This document shows positions 24,770 to 32,787 of a stretch of 64,000 bases of DNA, in pieces. Position numbers and translations under genes: made by a program. Position 1 is the stretch's first letter. The number at the start of each line of letters is the position of its first letter. The notes below the pieces were generated by a model. That model saw nothing but the letters and a program-made list of their open reading frames with translations. It did no database searches and was not told the origin of the DNA. Location: positions 78,562-142,561 of the forward strand of contig NZ_KQ948021.1 in the NCBI RefSeq assembly GCF_001513965.1. The letters run 5' to 3'. Source of the DNA: Streptomyces cellostaticus (GTDB lineage: Bacteria; Actinomycetota; Actinomycetes; Streptomycetales; Streptomycetaceae).

Positions 24770-24946
24770 TCAGGGCCGCCCGTCCTCCTCCGGCCCCTCG
24801 ACCACGACGAGGAACGTGTCGGACATCAGGTCCATGACCACGGTCGCGGGCTCACCCTCCGCGCGACGGGCGGCCGCGTACTCCTCCGCGGGCCATGATC
24901 CACGCGGGGCTCCCGCAGGGAACCGCTCCAGCACCCTCGCACCCAT
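24770..24946 (-). CDS. Small conserved-looking protein of unknown function (58 aa)
   Basis: ATG 24946 is preceded by an excellent GGAGGTGA at about -8 and opens a 58-residue frame: MGARVLERFPAGAPRGSWPA, an EEYAAARRAEGEP helix, then TVVMDLMSDTFLVVVEGPEE and a short acidic end. Codon use is typical for the genome. The C-terminal half looks like a beta hairpin (VVMDLMSDTFLVVVE). I do not recognise a family. It is about 95 bp upstream of the cysteine leader on the same strand. Confidence 0.65.
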   Translation of the reverse strand: MGARVLERFPAGAPRGSWPAEEYAAARRAEGEPATVVMDLMSDTFLVVVEGPEEDGRP

Positions 24947-25166
24947 GACGGCGGGTCACCTCCAGCGTTCACAGCCGAACGGGATGCACATCCCGTACGT
25001 CTCCGACTGCCCGGGATCGGCGCGGACATGTCACCCAGCAGGTGTTCCGCGTTCGATGCGCCGACCTCTACACATAAAGGACGAATAAGAGCAAACTGGG
25101 AAGGCGGCGCTTACCGCACACCGCACCAGACGCGGTCTGGCCTGGAAGTCACAAAGGAGACGAAAC

Positions 25167-25604
25167 ATGGCCAACGTCTCGCACAGGGGTGACATGGCGA
25201 CCCACCCCGATGTCTCCGAAATGCGGGCACGCTACGCCCGCATGCTCGGCGGTCGTGATGTGGCGCTCGTGGACGGGCCGGTGTTCCTGCTCGGCCTGTA
25301 CTGCTCGGCGTCCCCGTGGATCCTGCACTACACGACGAGCCAGCCGGCGCTGGTGACCCACAACCTGATCGTGGGCATCGCGATAGGCCTGCTGGCGCTG
25401 GGATTCACCACGGCTCCCGCGCGGATGTACGGCCTTAGCTGGGCCATGTGTGCCATGGGTGTCTGGATGATCATCGCGCCGTGGGTCGTGGGCAGCAGCC
25501 CGGACACCGGCGTGATCCTCAACAACATCATCATCGGCGCGCTGGCCATCGTCCTCGGGCTGATGTGCGCCGGTACGGCGGCGAAGAGCGTCCCCAAGCC
25601 ATAG
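25167..25604 (+). CDS. SPW-repeat integral membrane protein
   Basis: A 145-residue protein with four membrane helices arranged as two SPW-type repeats: GLYCSASPWIL with HNLIVGIAIGLLALGF, then MIIAPWVVG with NNIIIGALAIVLGLM. The soluble N-terminus (about 45 residues) contains MATHPDVSEMRARYARMLGGRDV, which is usual in streptomycete members. Function is unknown; many are strongly expressed or stress-induced membrane proteins. ATG 25167 has AAAGGAGAC at good spacing. A strong palindromic terminator follows. Confidence 0.88.
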   Translation: MANVSHRGDMATHPDVSEMRARYARMLGGRDVALVDGPVFLLGLYCSASPWILHYTTSQPALVTHNLIVGIAIGLLALGFTTAPARMYGLSWAMCAMGVWMIIAPWVVGSSPDTGVILNNIIIGALAIVLGLMCAGTAAKSVPKP

Positions 25605-25661
25605 AGACAGGTCACGAGGTAAGGAGGACCACCTGAAGAAAGTGAAGGCCACGAAGAATGC

Positions 25662-25691
25662 GAGGCCGGTCCGCCCGGGCGGACCGGCCTC
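25662..25691. terminator. Perfect 30-bp palindromic terminator after the SPW gene
   Basis: The sequence from 25662 to 25691 is a perfect palindrome with 15-bp arms (GAGGCCGGTCCGCCC and its complement), 57 bp downstream of the SPW gene stop. There is no T-tract, as is usual in streptomycetes. Confidence 0.75.
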
Positions 25692-25885
25692 CCCCTGCCA
25701 GGCCCCCTCGGAAACCGAGGCGAGACGGCAGGATTCCCCGTCGATTCAATTGTTGAGAGGCGAATAATTCGACGATTCGAGCGGAACGCTACAAATATCT
25801 GTTACACGACGGATGGGCGACCTTGATGCACGGTCCGTAGCGTCGAAGACACGACGAACGAACCCGAACGAAGGACAGCTCACCG

Positions 25886-26494
25886 ATGCGTGCACTTCGC
25901 ACCCTGCGCACCACCCTCGTCGCCACCGGCGTCGCCGCCGCCCTGGGCGCGTCGGCCACCGGCGCCTTCGCCGCCACCGCCGCGCCGACCGCTCCCGCCG
26001 CCCACGCCTGGGCCCACGGCAAGGCCAAGCGTGCCCCCATCAAGACGGTGCGGCTCGCGGACAAGGTCTCCGTGGCGAAGGTCTACAAGACCGGCAAGCA
26101 CCGCTACGAGGCGGAGATCTGGGCCAAGGGCGCACAGTTCGGGACCCTCGTCACCCAGGGCAAGCCCGCGCACGGCACGAACAACGGCCTGCACGTCACC
26201 CTGCACCCGAACGGCAAGGTCACCTCCTGGGTCGAGCAAGCCAAGCCGAAGCCCCGGCCGAAGCCCGCAGGCAAGCCTGTCCTCGTCGCCTCGGCGACGC
26301 TGGCCGACGGCGCCTCCACGGCGAAGGTCTACCGGATCAGCACCAACCACTACGTGGCCGACGTCTCCGCGAGCGGCGTCTGGCTCGACACCCTGGTGGC
26401 CAACGGCCGTGCCGCCTACGGCCAGAACAACGGCCTGCACGTCGTCCTGCAGCCGGACGGGCAGCTGAGGTCCTGGGTGGACGACGCCCGGTGA
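25886..26494 (+). CDS. Secreted protein with two internal repeats
   Basis: A 202-residue exported protein. Residues 1-29 are a Sec signal peptide ending AFA. Two homologous segments of about 70 residues follow, joined by a Lys/Pro-rich linker (AKPKPRPKPAGKP): first VRLADKVSVAKVYKTGKHRY ... TNNGLHVTLHPNGKVTSWV, then ATLADGASTAKVYRISTNHY ... QNNGLHVVLQPDGQLRSWV. The shared NNGLHV-L-P-G--SWV ending suggests a beta-rich surface or binding module. I do not recognise a named family. The gene stands alone behind a 280-bp upstream region containing the SPW terminator. Confidence 0.8.
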   Translation: MRALRTLRTTLVATGVAAALGASATGAFAATAAPTAPAAHAWAHGKAKRAPIKTVRLADKVSVAKVYKTGKHRYEAEIWAKGAQFGTLVTQGKPAHGTNNGLHVTLHPNGKVTSWVEQAKPKPRPKPAGKPVLVASATLADGASTAKVYRISTNHYVADVSASGVWLDTLVANGRAAYGQNNGLHVVLQPDGQLRSWVDDAR

Positions 26495-26554
26495 CGGAGC
26501 CGGCACAGCAGCCGTCCGGCACTCCGCAGGCGGGCTGACCCGTCCCGGCGGACG

Positions 26555-27073
26555 TCAGGCCCGGGCCCGCACCGCGAACGAGATCCACAGGTCCGGGGGC
26601 ACCTCCGGCCGGTCGGGCACCGGCCGGAGCTCACGGGTCCAGGCATCCCCTGCCAGTTCCCGGGCCACGCGCGGCCAGAAGCGCACGGCGGCCGGGTTGT
26701 CGTGCTGGAACGCGATCTCCCAGGGCCCGGGATGCCGGAGCAGCACCTCCCGCACGGCCTGCAGTCCGACCCCCTGCCGGCGGGCGCCGCGTACGACGAA
26801 GAAGCTGTTGAGCACCCGCACGGGGCGGTCGAGGCCGCGCACGAACGCGAAGCCGACGGGGCGATCACCGCAGGTCATCAGGTACGGCGCCCAGCCGGGC
26901 TCGGTGAAGGCGGAGGCGACCCACTCGCTGCGGAAGGTGCCGTCGGGAGCGGGCAGTGCGCCCCGGAACTCGGACAGGTCGTGGCGGAACATCGGCCACA
27001 GCCGTTCCACGGTGGGCCGGTCCTCGGGAGTGGCGGGACGGACGATCACGTCCGGCAGAAATGTTTCGGTCAT
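26555..27073 (-). CDS. GNAT-family N-acetyltransferase
   Basis: A 172-residue GCN5-related acetyltransferase. The acetyl-CoA-binding motif is seen in SFFVVRGARRQGVGLQAVREVLL (RRQGVG), preceded by the beta4 strand GFAFVRGL, and FQHDNPAAVRFWPRVA is the usual motif B helix. The acceptor is unknown. ATG 27073 gives MTETFLPDVIVRPATPEDR; its Shine-Dalgarno GGGGAGG sits inside the arm of a hairpin (27081-27117), so translation may be structure-limited. It is downstream of the permease on the same strand with 64 bp between them. Confidence 0.87.
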   Translation of the reverse strand: MTETFLPDVIVRPATPEDRPTVERLWPMFRHDLSEFRGALPAPDGTFRSEWVASAFTEPGWAPYLMTCGDRPVGFAFVRGLDRPVRVLNSFFVVRGARRQGVGLQAVREVLLRHPGPWEIAFQHDNPAAVRFWPRVARELAGDAWTRELRPVPDRPEVPPDLWISFAVRARA

Positions 27074-27080
27074 AAATGAA

Positions 27081-27117
27081 GCCTCCCCGGCGGACTCGGG
27101 GTCCGGACCGGGGAGGC
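27081..27117 (-). promoter_or_regulatory. Hairpin enclosing the GNAT ribosome-binding site
   Basis: GCCTCCCCGG (27081-27090) and CCGGGGAGGC (27108-27117) form a perfect 10-bp stem with a 17-nt loop. In the leftward transcript the 3' arm contains GGGGAGG, the Shine-Dalgarno of the GNAT gene. It may also act as the terminator of the permease gene that ends at 27138. Confidence 0.55.
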
Positions 27118-27137
27118 CTGCACAACTGGTCTTGATT

Positions 27138-28571
27138 CTAGCCCACTTCAAGGGCGGTGTACTCCTCGGCGATCTCCTTCGCCCCGAACGGCCACACCTT
27201 CTCCAGCCGCGCCCAGACCCAGAAGGCCGCGCAGCCGAGGGCGAGCCAGGCCAGGGACCACTCGATGGGGTGGCGCCCCGGGGAGTTCCTGTCGGCGTAC
27301 CCGTAGATCACGCACCAGCCGGCGAAGGCGACGATGCCGGGCAGCGGGTACAGCCACATGCGGTACGGGCGGCGCAGGGCCGGCTGCCGCCTGCGCAGAA
27401 CCGTGAGCGCGAGGATCTGGGCGAGCGCCTGGACGATCACCATCACGGTGGTGAGCAGCTGGATCAGGGTGGCGAGGTCGGTGTGCCGGCCGATCAGGAA
27501 GCCGATCGCGGTGATGACGCCCATGGTCGCCAGGCCCAGCGTCGGGAAGCGGTGCCTCGGGTGCAGTTTCTCGTAGGGGCGGAAGAAGACCCGGTCGCGG
27601 GCGGCGTCGTAGGGGACGCGGGAGCCGCCGAGCAGGCCGGTGAAGACCGAGGCGAAGGCCGTGATCAGGATGAGGACGGTGACCGTGTCGGCGGCGCCCT
27701 TGCCCCAGGTCTTCTCCAGCACGGCGGAGGCCACGGAGGTGGAGGCGATGTCGTGCGGGTCGCTCATGCGGTGCCAGTCGACGACGCCGAGGGTGCCGAT
27801 CTGGAGCAGCAGGTAGATCGCCATGATGCCGAGGATCGAGAAGAGGATGGAGCGCGGCAGGGTCCGGCCGGGGTCCTTGATCTCGGCGCCCATGTAGGCG
27901 GTGGTGTTGTAGCCCAGGTAGTCGTAGATGCCGATGGTCAGGCCCGCGGCGAAGCCGGGCCAGAAGTGGCTGCTCGTCAGGTCGAAGGCCCGGGCGGGGT
28001 AGGTGAAGGCCAGGTGGGGGCTGAAGTCGGTGGCCGCGGCGACGATCACCAGGAGGACCGAGGCGATCATCACCGCCCACATCACGGCGGTGATGCGGGC
28101 GATGTGCTCGATGCCGCGCCACAGCAGGAGCACGACCAGCGCGATGACACCGAGGCCGGTCAGGTCACCCGAGGTCCTGCCGAGACCGGGGGCTAGATAG
28201 CCCAGGTACTGGACGAAGCCGACGACGCCGGTGGACATGATCAGCGGGATGAAGAGCATCGCCGTCCACACGAACAGGAACGGCATCAGACGGCCGGTGC
28301 GGTACTGGAAGGCCTGGCGGAGATAGACGTAACTGCCGCCGGAGCCGGGCAGGGCGGCGCCCAGCTCGGCCCACACCAGCCCGTCGCACAGCGCCAGCAC
28401 GGCGCCCGCGACGAATCCGATGACCGCCTGGGGGCCGCCGAACGCGGCGACCATCAGCGGGATCGTCACGAACGGGCCGATGCCGCACATCTGGCTCATG
28501 TTGATGGCCGTGGCCTGGAACAGGCCGACACGGCGGACGAAACCACCCGCAGGTGGCGGACTACCGGACAT
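27138..28571 (-). CDS. APC-superfamily amino-acid-type permease
   Basis: A 477-residue transporter with about twelve membrane helices. The APC signature is in helix 1 (FQATAINMSQMCGIGPFVTIPLM) and ALPGSGGSYVYLRQAF; GIYDYLGYNTTAYMGAEIKDPGRTLPRSI and GGSRVPYDAARDRVF are also characteristic. Substrates are usually amino acids or amines. It is divergent from a ROK repressor gene that lies before the exo-glucosaminidase csxA, and a predicted ROK site lies in the divergent promoter (28644-28666). An amino-sugar-related or regulatory link to chitosan use is therefore plausible, though sugar transport by an APC protein would be unusual. Confidence 0.9.
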   Translation of the reverse strand: MSGSPPPAGGFVRRVGLFQATAINMSQMCGIGPFVTIPLMVAAFGGPQAVIGFVAGAVLALCDGLVWAELGAALPGSGGSYVYLRQAFQYRTGRLMPFLFVWTAMLFIPLIMSTGVVGFVQYLGYLAPGLGRTSGDLTGLGVIALVVLLLWRGIEHIARITAVMWAVMIASVLLVIVAAATDFSPHLAFTYPARAFDLTSSHFWPGFAAGLTIGIYDYLGYNTTAYMGAEIKDPGRTLPRSILFSILGIMAIYLLLQIGTLGVVDWHRMSDPHDIASTSVASAVLEKTWGKGAADTVTVLILITAFASVFTGLLGGSRVPYDAARDRVFFRPYEKLHPRHRFPTLGLATMGVITAIGFLIGRHTDLATLIQLLTTVMVIVQALAQILALTVLRRRQPALRRPYRMWLYPLPGIVAFAGWCVIYGYADRNSPGRHPIEWSLAWLALGCAAFWVWARLEKVWPFGAKEIAEEYTALEVG

Positions 28572-28643
28572 GGGGACTCCTGACGCGACGGGCGCACGGA
28601 CCGCGGACTCGGCGGCGAGCGGCCCGGCCGGGCTGACTGGCCG

Positions 28644-28666
28644 ATAAAGTTAAGGAGCCTTACTAG
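28644..28666. promoter_or_regulatory. Predicted ROK-repressor operator, permease/ROK intergenic
   Basis: The 23 bp here match the reverse complement of the csxA operator at 18 of 23 positions and contain the near-palindrome AGTTAAGGAGCCTTACT. It lies in the 117-bp region between the divergent permease and ROK genes. Confidence 0.55.
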
Positions 28667-28706
28667 AGGCGTCAAGTATGCGACGGGAATGCATGAGAAT
28701 GGTGCG

Positions 28707-29906
28707 ATGGCCGCCCGTGACGTCGTAGCGCAGCAGGACCAGCCCTGGAGCCGTCGGCGCCTGCGCAGCACCAACGAGCGGCTGCTGCTGGACCGGCTGC
28801 GCGGCCTCGGCGCCGCCTCGCGTGCCCAACTGGCCCGTGAGACGGGCCTGTCGAAGCCCACGGTGTCCAGCGCGCTGGCCTCGCTGGAGGCGGCCGGACT
28901 GGTCCACGAGGTCGGCACCCACGCCCCCGAACGGGGGCGCACCGCCGTGCTGTACGCCCCGGACCCGGCCGCCGGGTACGCACTCGGCGTGGACATCGGC
29001 CGCGGCTGGCTCAGGGTGGCGGTGGTCGATCTGGACGGCACGGTGGTCGCCCGGTCCGACGTGCGCAACCGGGCCCGCGCGTCCGCGGCCATGGCCGACC
29101 TGGTCGTGGGCACCGCGCGCCAGGTGATCGGCAACTCGGGTGTGGACCCGGCCGAGGTGGTGCACGGGGTGGTGGGCACACCGGGGGTGTACGACGAGAA
29201 GCAGCGGCGGGTGCGGTACGCGATGCACCTGCCGGGGTGGGGCCGCGCGGGGCTGTTCGACCGGATGCGCGAGGAACTGGGCGTCCCGCTGGAGGTGCAC
29301 AACGACGCCAACCTGGCAGCGCTCGGCGAGTACACCTACGGTGTCGGCGCCGGCAGCCGGCTCTTCGCGTACATCCTCATCGGCACCGGCCTCGGTATGG
29401 GCGTCGTGAGCGAGGGGCGGCTGTTCACGGGGGCGCACGGGCTGGCCGGGGAGATCGGGTTCCTGCCCTGGCCGGGGCGGCAGAAGCCGGAGCGGCTGGA
29501 GGACGCGGTGTCGGGGGTGGCCGTGGTGGAGGCCGCCCGGCAGTTCGGGATGAGCGGACAGCTGACCGCGAAGGCCGTGTTCGACGCGGCCCGGCAGGGC
29601 AACCCGGCCGCGGTGCGGGCGGTGGAGCTGGAGGGCGAGCGGATCGCGCACACCGTGGCAGCCGCGGCCGCGGTGCTCGACCCGGACCTCGTCGTGCTCG
29701 GCGGCGGGGTCGGCCACAGCGTGGACCTGCTGCTGCGGCCGGTGGGCGAGCAGCTGCGCACCCTGACCCCGCTGCGGCCGCGGATCGCCCCGAGCCGGCT
29801 CGGCGAGGACGCGGTACTACTGGGGGCGGTGGCGACGGCGCTGGGCACGGCGCGGGACCTGGTGTTCGAACGCAGGACGGGCGAGGGCCGACCTGTGCGC
29901 GGATGA
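28707..29906 (+). CDS. ROK-family transcriptional repressor (CsnR-like context)
   Basis: About 400 residues. An N-terminal winged helix-turn-helix (LRSTNERLLLDRLRGLGAASRAQLARETGLSKPTVSSALASLEAAGLV) is followed by a ROK kinase-like domain (GVDIGRGWLRVAVVDLDG, VHNDANLAALGEYTYG, LIGTGLGMGVVSEG). The zinc-binding CxCGxxGC block found in most ROK proteins is absent: after AGEIGF the sequence runs LPWPGRQKPERLEDAVSG without cysteines. The start may be ATG 28707 or ATG 28689, neither with a strong ribosome site. It lies just upstream of csxA on the same strand with operator-like sites at both promoters. From memory the chitosanase repressor CsnR of Streptomyces is also a ROK protein, so control of chitosan breakdown by glucosamine oligomers is likely. 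Confidence 0.88.
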   Translation: MAARDVVAQQDQPWSRRRLRSTNERLLLDRLRGLGAASRAQLARETGLSKPTVSSALASLEAAGLVHEVGTHAPERGRTAVLYAPDPAAGYALGVDIGRGWLRVAVVDLDGTVVARSDVRNRARASAAMADLVVGTARQVIGNSGVDPAEVVHGVVGTPGVYDEKQRRVRYAMHLPGWGRAGLFDRMREELGVPLEVHNDANLAALGEYTYGVGAGSRLFAYILIGTGLGMGVVSEGRLFTGAHGLAGEIGFLPWPGRQKPERLEDAVSGVAVVEAARQFGMSGQLTAKAVFDAARQGNPAAVRAVELEGERIAHTVAAAAAVLDPDLVVLGGGVGHSVDLLLRPVGEQLRTLTPLRPRIAPSRLGEDAVLLGAVATALGTARDLVFERRTGEGRPVRG

Positions 29907-29948
29907 CCTGTGCGCGCCCGACGCCAAGCTCCGTGGCGGCCATGGTCG

Positions 29949-29977
29949 TTGACACGGCCCGCACGGCCCCCTACCTT
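29949..29977 (+). promoter_or_regulatory. Predicted csxA promoter
   Basis: TTGACA (29949-29954) and TACCTT (29972-29977) are separated by exactly 17 bp, a good vegetative-sigma promoter. The predicted start of transcription (about 29984) falls at the edge of the operator palindrome. Confidence 0.65.
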
Positions 29978-29983
29978 GAGGCG

Positions 29984-30008
29984 AGTTAGTAAAGTTTCCT
30001 AACTTTAC
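29984..30008. promoter_or_regulatory. Predicted ROK-repressor operator at csxA
   Basis: GTAAAGTTTCCTAACTTTAC (29989-30008) has perfect 8-bp arms. It overlaps a second near-palindrome from 29984 to 30004 (AGTTAG...CTAACT, one mismatched pair). It lies directly at the predicted transcription start, where a repressor would block initiation. The same sequence type recurs at 28644-28666. Confidence 0.7.
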
Positions 30009-30024
30009 GAGGCTGGAGACCATC

Positions 30025-32748
30025 GTGTTCCCTCGCCCCGCCTCCGGACACCGGCTCGCCACCGCGGCCGCGCTCCTGGGCCTGCTCGGCACGCTCACCA
30101 CCAGCGCCTGGGCCGGATCCCGGGACCGGAACCCGGCGCCGCACGAACGGACGACGGTCACTCGTGTCCCGTCCGCCGCGGGCTCCGCGACCCCGCTCGC
30201 CGGGTACGCGATCCAGTCCACGGCGAAGGTGACCGACTCCGCGGCGGCCGTCTCCTCCCCCGGCTATCCGGCGGCCGGCTGGTACCCGGCGGGCCCCCGC
30301 TCCACGGTCCTGGCCGCTCTCCTGGCCGACGGCCGGTACGCCGATCCGTTCCACTCCACCGACCAGAAGAAGATCCCGAGGGCGGACTTCGAGGTGCCCT
30401 GGTGGTACCGCTCCGACTTCACGCTCGAGGACACCTCCCGCCGTACCCGGCTCGACTTCAGCGGTGTCGTCTCGGCGGCCGACGTCTACGTCAACGGCAG
30501 GCAGGCGGCGAAGGCCGCGGACGTGACCGGCGCCTACACCCACCACGAGCTGGACATCACCTCGCTGGTGAGGTCCGGCAGGAACACGGTCGCCTTCCGG
30601 ATCCGGCCCAACGACCCGAACAAGAACCTGACCATGGGCTGGATCGACTGGCTCCAGCCGCCGCCCGACCGGAACATGGGCATCGTCCGTGACGTCCTGG
30701 TCCACCGGGACGGCCCGGTGACCCTGCACGACGCGCACGTGCTGACCAAGCTGGCGGTGCCGTCGCTCGCCACCGCCGACCTGACCGTCAGAGCCGAGGC
30801 CCGCAACGACACCGGCACGGCGGTCACGGCCCAGGTCACCGGCAGCATCGGCCGGACGGGCTTCACCAGGTCCGTGCCGCTCGCCGCGCACGAGAGGAAG
30901 ACCGTCACCTTCTCCCCCGCCGACGTCCCCGGCCTGCATCTCAGCGACCCGCAGGTGTGGTGGCCGGCCGGCCTGGGCGGGCAGCCGCTGTACGGCCTCG
31001 ACCTCACCGCGTCCGTGTCCGGTACGGCCTCGGACACCGCCCATGAGAGCTTCGGCATCCGCGACGTGCGGGCGCCCCTGAACTCCGACGGCGCCCGCCA
31101 GTACCGGATCAACGGCCGCAGGCTGCTGATCAAGGGCGGCGGCTGGTCCCCGGACGAGTTCCTGCGCTGGGACCCCGGCTATGTGGCGGACCGGCTGAAG
31201 TACGCCCTCGACCTCGGGCTGAACACCATCCGCCTGGAGGGCCACATCGAGCCGGACGAGTTCTTCGACCTCGCCGACCGCTACGGCGTGCTCACGCTGC
31301 CGGGCTGGGAGTGCTGCGACAAGTGGGAGGGCAACGTCAACGGCAAGGAGACCGTGGACAAGTGGACCGACGCCGACTACCCGGTCGCGAAGGCGTCCAT
31401 GGCCGCCGAGGCCGCCCGGCTGCGCGACCACCCGAGCGTGATCTCCTTCCTGATCGGCAGCGACTTCGCGCCCGACGCGAGGATCGAGAAGACCTACCTG
31501 GGCGCCCTGAAGGCCGCCGACTGGCCCACCCCCGTGGTCTCCTCGGCCTCCGACAGCTCCTCGCCCCGGCTGGGCAGTTCGGGCTTGAAGATGTCCGGGC
31601 CCTACGACTGGGTCCCGCCGGGCTACTGGTACGCCAAACGCGAGGGCGGGGCCACCGGCTTCAACTCCGAGACCAGCGCGGGCCCCGACATCCCGACCCT
31701 CGACACCCTGCGCCGGATGATGAAACCCGCCGAGCTCGACACACTGTGGAAGAACCCGGACGCCCAGCAGTACCACCGCTCGCCCTCGGCCGTCTTCGGC
31801 ACCCTCAAGATCTACGACGCCGCCCTCACCGGCCGCTACGGCGCCCCGACGAGCCTCACCGACTACGTGCGCAAGGCACAGCTGGCCCAGTACGAGAACG
31901 TCCGCGCCCAGTACGAGGCCTACGAGCGCAACGCGACGGACGCCGGCAAGCCCGCGACCGGGGTGATCTACTGGATGTTCAACAGCGGCTGGACGTCCCT
32001 GCACTGGCAGCTGACCGACCGCTATCTGGACCAGGGCGGCGCCTACTTCGGCGCGAAGAAGGCGAACGAGCCGCTGCACATCCAGTACTCCTACGACAAC
32101 CGCTCGGTCGTCGTCGTGAACAACCGGCACACCCCCGTCGGCGGACTCACCGCGCGGGCCACGCTGTTCAACCCCGACGGCACCCAGAAGTACGACAGGA
32201 CCGTCACCGGGGTGGCGGTGAACGGGGACGGCGCACACCGCACCGCACTCACCCTGCCGTCGTCGGTGGGCGGACTGTCGAGCACGTACCTGCTCCGGCT
32301 GACCCTGAGCGATGCGGACGGCAAGGAGGTGAGCCGGAACGTGTACTGGCTCTCCACCAGGGCCGACACGCTCGACTGGGCGCACACCGACTGGTACCAC
32401 ACGCCGACGACCGGCTACGCCGATCTGAAGGGGCTCGGCTCCATGGCCCAGGTGCCGGTGTCGGCGACGGCGTCGACCGAGTCGTCCGGCGGTACGTCGA
32501 CCACGACGGTGACCGTGCGCAACACGGGCAGCGGCAGGACGCCGTCCTTGTTCACGGACGTCCACCTGGTCGACGCGCACGGGAAGCCGGTGCTGCCGGT
32601 GCGATGGTCGGACAACGAGGTCGGTCTCTGGCCGGGCGAGTCGGTGACGCTGACCGCCACCTACCGGACCGCCGAACTGCACGGCTCGGCGCCGGGTGTG
32701 CGGGTCTCCGGCTGGAACACCCCGGAGCGGACGGTCCCGGCCGCCTGA
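30025..32748 (+). CDS. csxA: Secreted exo-beta-D-glucosaminidase (GH2)
   Basis: A 907-residue secreted glycoside hydrolase family 2 enzyme that removes glucosamine from the non-reducing end of chitosan oligomers. A signal peptide covers about residues 1-30. The sequence follows Amycolatopsis CsxA closely from memory, including GYAIQSTAKV, FEVPWWYRSDFTLEDTS, MGWIDWLQPPPDRNMGIVRDVLV, RLEGHIEPDEFFDLADRYGVL and PGWECCDKWEGNVNGKE. The general acid/base aspartate is D480 in IGSDFAPD, and the nucleophile is E549 in FNSETSAG. The C-terminal domains end SGWNTPERTVPAA, without the extra carbohydrate-binding module of some homologues. GTG 30025 has GGAG upstream. It is controlled by a promoter with a ROK-type operator and ends in a strong terminator. 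Confidence 0.95.
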   Translation: MFPRPASGHRLATAAALLGLLGTLTTSAWAGSRDRNPAPHERTTVTRVPSAAGSATPLAGYAIQSTAKVTDSAAAVSSPGYPAAGWYPAGPRSTVLAALLADGRYADPFHSTDQKKIPRADFEVPWWYRSDFTLEDTSRRTRLDFSGVVSAADVYVNGRQAAKAADVTGAYTHHELDITSLVRSGRNTVAFRIRPNDPNKNLTMGWIDWLQPPPDRNMGIVRDVLVHRDGPVTLHDAHVLTKLAVPSLATADLTVRAEARNDTGTAVTAQVTGSIGRTGFTRSVPLAAHERKTVTFSPADVPGLHLSDPQVWWPAGLGGQPLYGLDLTASVSGTASDTAHESFGIRDVRAPLNSDGARQYRINGRRLLIKGGGWSPDEFLRWDPGYVADRLKYALDLGLNTIRLEGHIEPDEFFDLADRYGVLTLPGWECCDKWEGNVNGKETVDKWTDADYPVAKASMAAEAARLRDHPSVISFLIGSDFAPDARIEKTYLGALKAADWPTPVVSSASDSSSPRLGSSGLKMSGPYDWVPPGYWYAKREGGATGFNSETSAGPDIPTLDTLRRMMKPAELDTLWKNPDAQQYHRSPSAVFGTLKIYDAALTGRYGAPTSLTDYVRKAQLAQYENVRAQYEAYERNATDAGKPATGVIYWMFNSGWTSLHWQLTDRYLDQGGAYFGAKKANEPLHIQYSYDNRSVVVVNNRHTPVGGLTARATLFNPDGTQKYDRTVTGVAVNGDGAHRTALTLPSSVGGLSSTYLLRLTLSDADGKEVSRNVYWLSTRADTLDWAHTDWYHTPTTGYADLKGLGSMAQVPVSATASTESSGGTSTTTVTVRNTGSGRTPSLFTDVHLVDAHGKPVLPVRWSDNEVGLWPGESVTLTATYRTAELHGSAPGVRVSGWNTPERTVPAA

Positions 32749-32753
32749 GGTGA

Positions 32754-32781
32754 CGGGGGCGGGCCCGGCGGCCCGCCCCCG
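32754..32781. terminator. Bidirectional terminator between csxA and the convergent secreted-protein gene
   Basis: CGGGGGCGGGCC (32754-32765) and its exact complement (32770-32781) form a 12-bp stem with a CGGC loop, 6 bp after the csxA stop and 7 bp before the end of the convergent gene. Confidence 0.85.
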
Positions 32782-32787
32782 CACGGC

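Noticed and set aside
25641..25766. Short frame starting at GTG 25641 after AAGGAGG
   Set aside because: Spacing from the ribosome-like site is too long and the frame runs through the perfect terminator palindrome.
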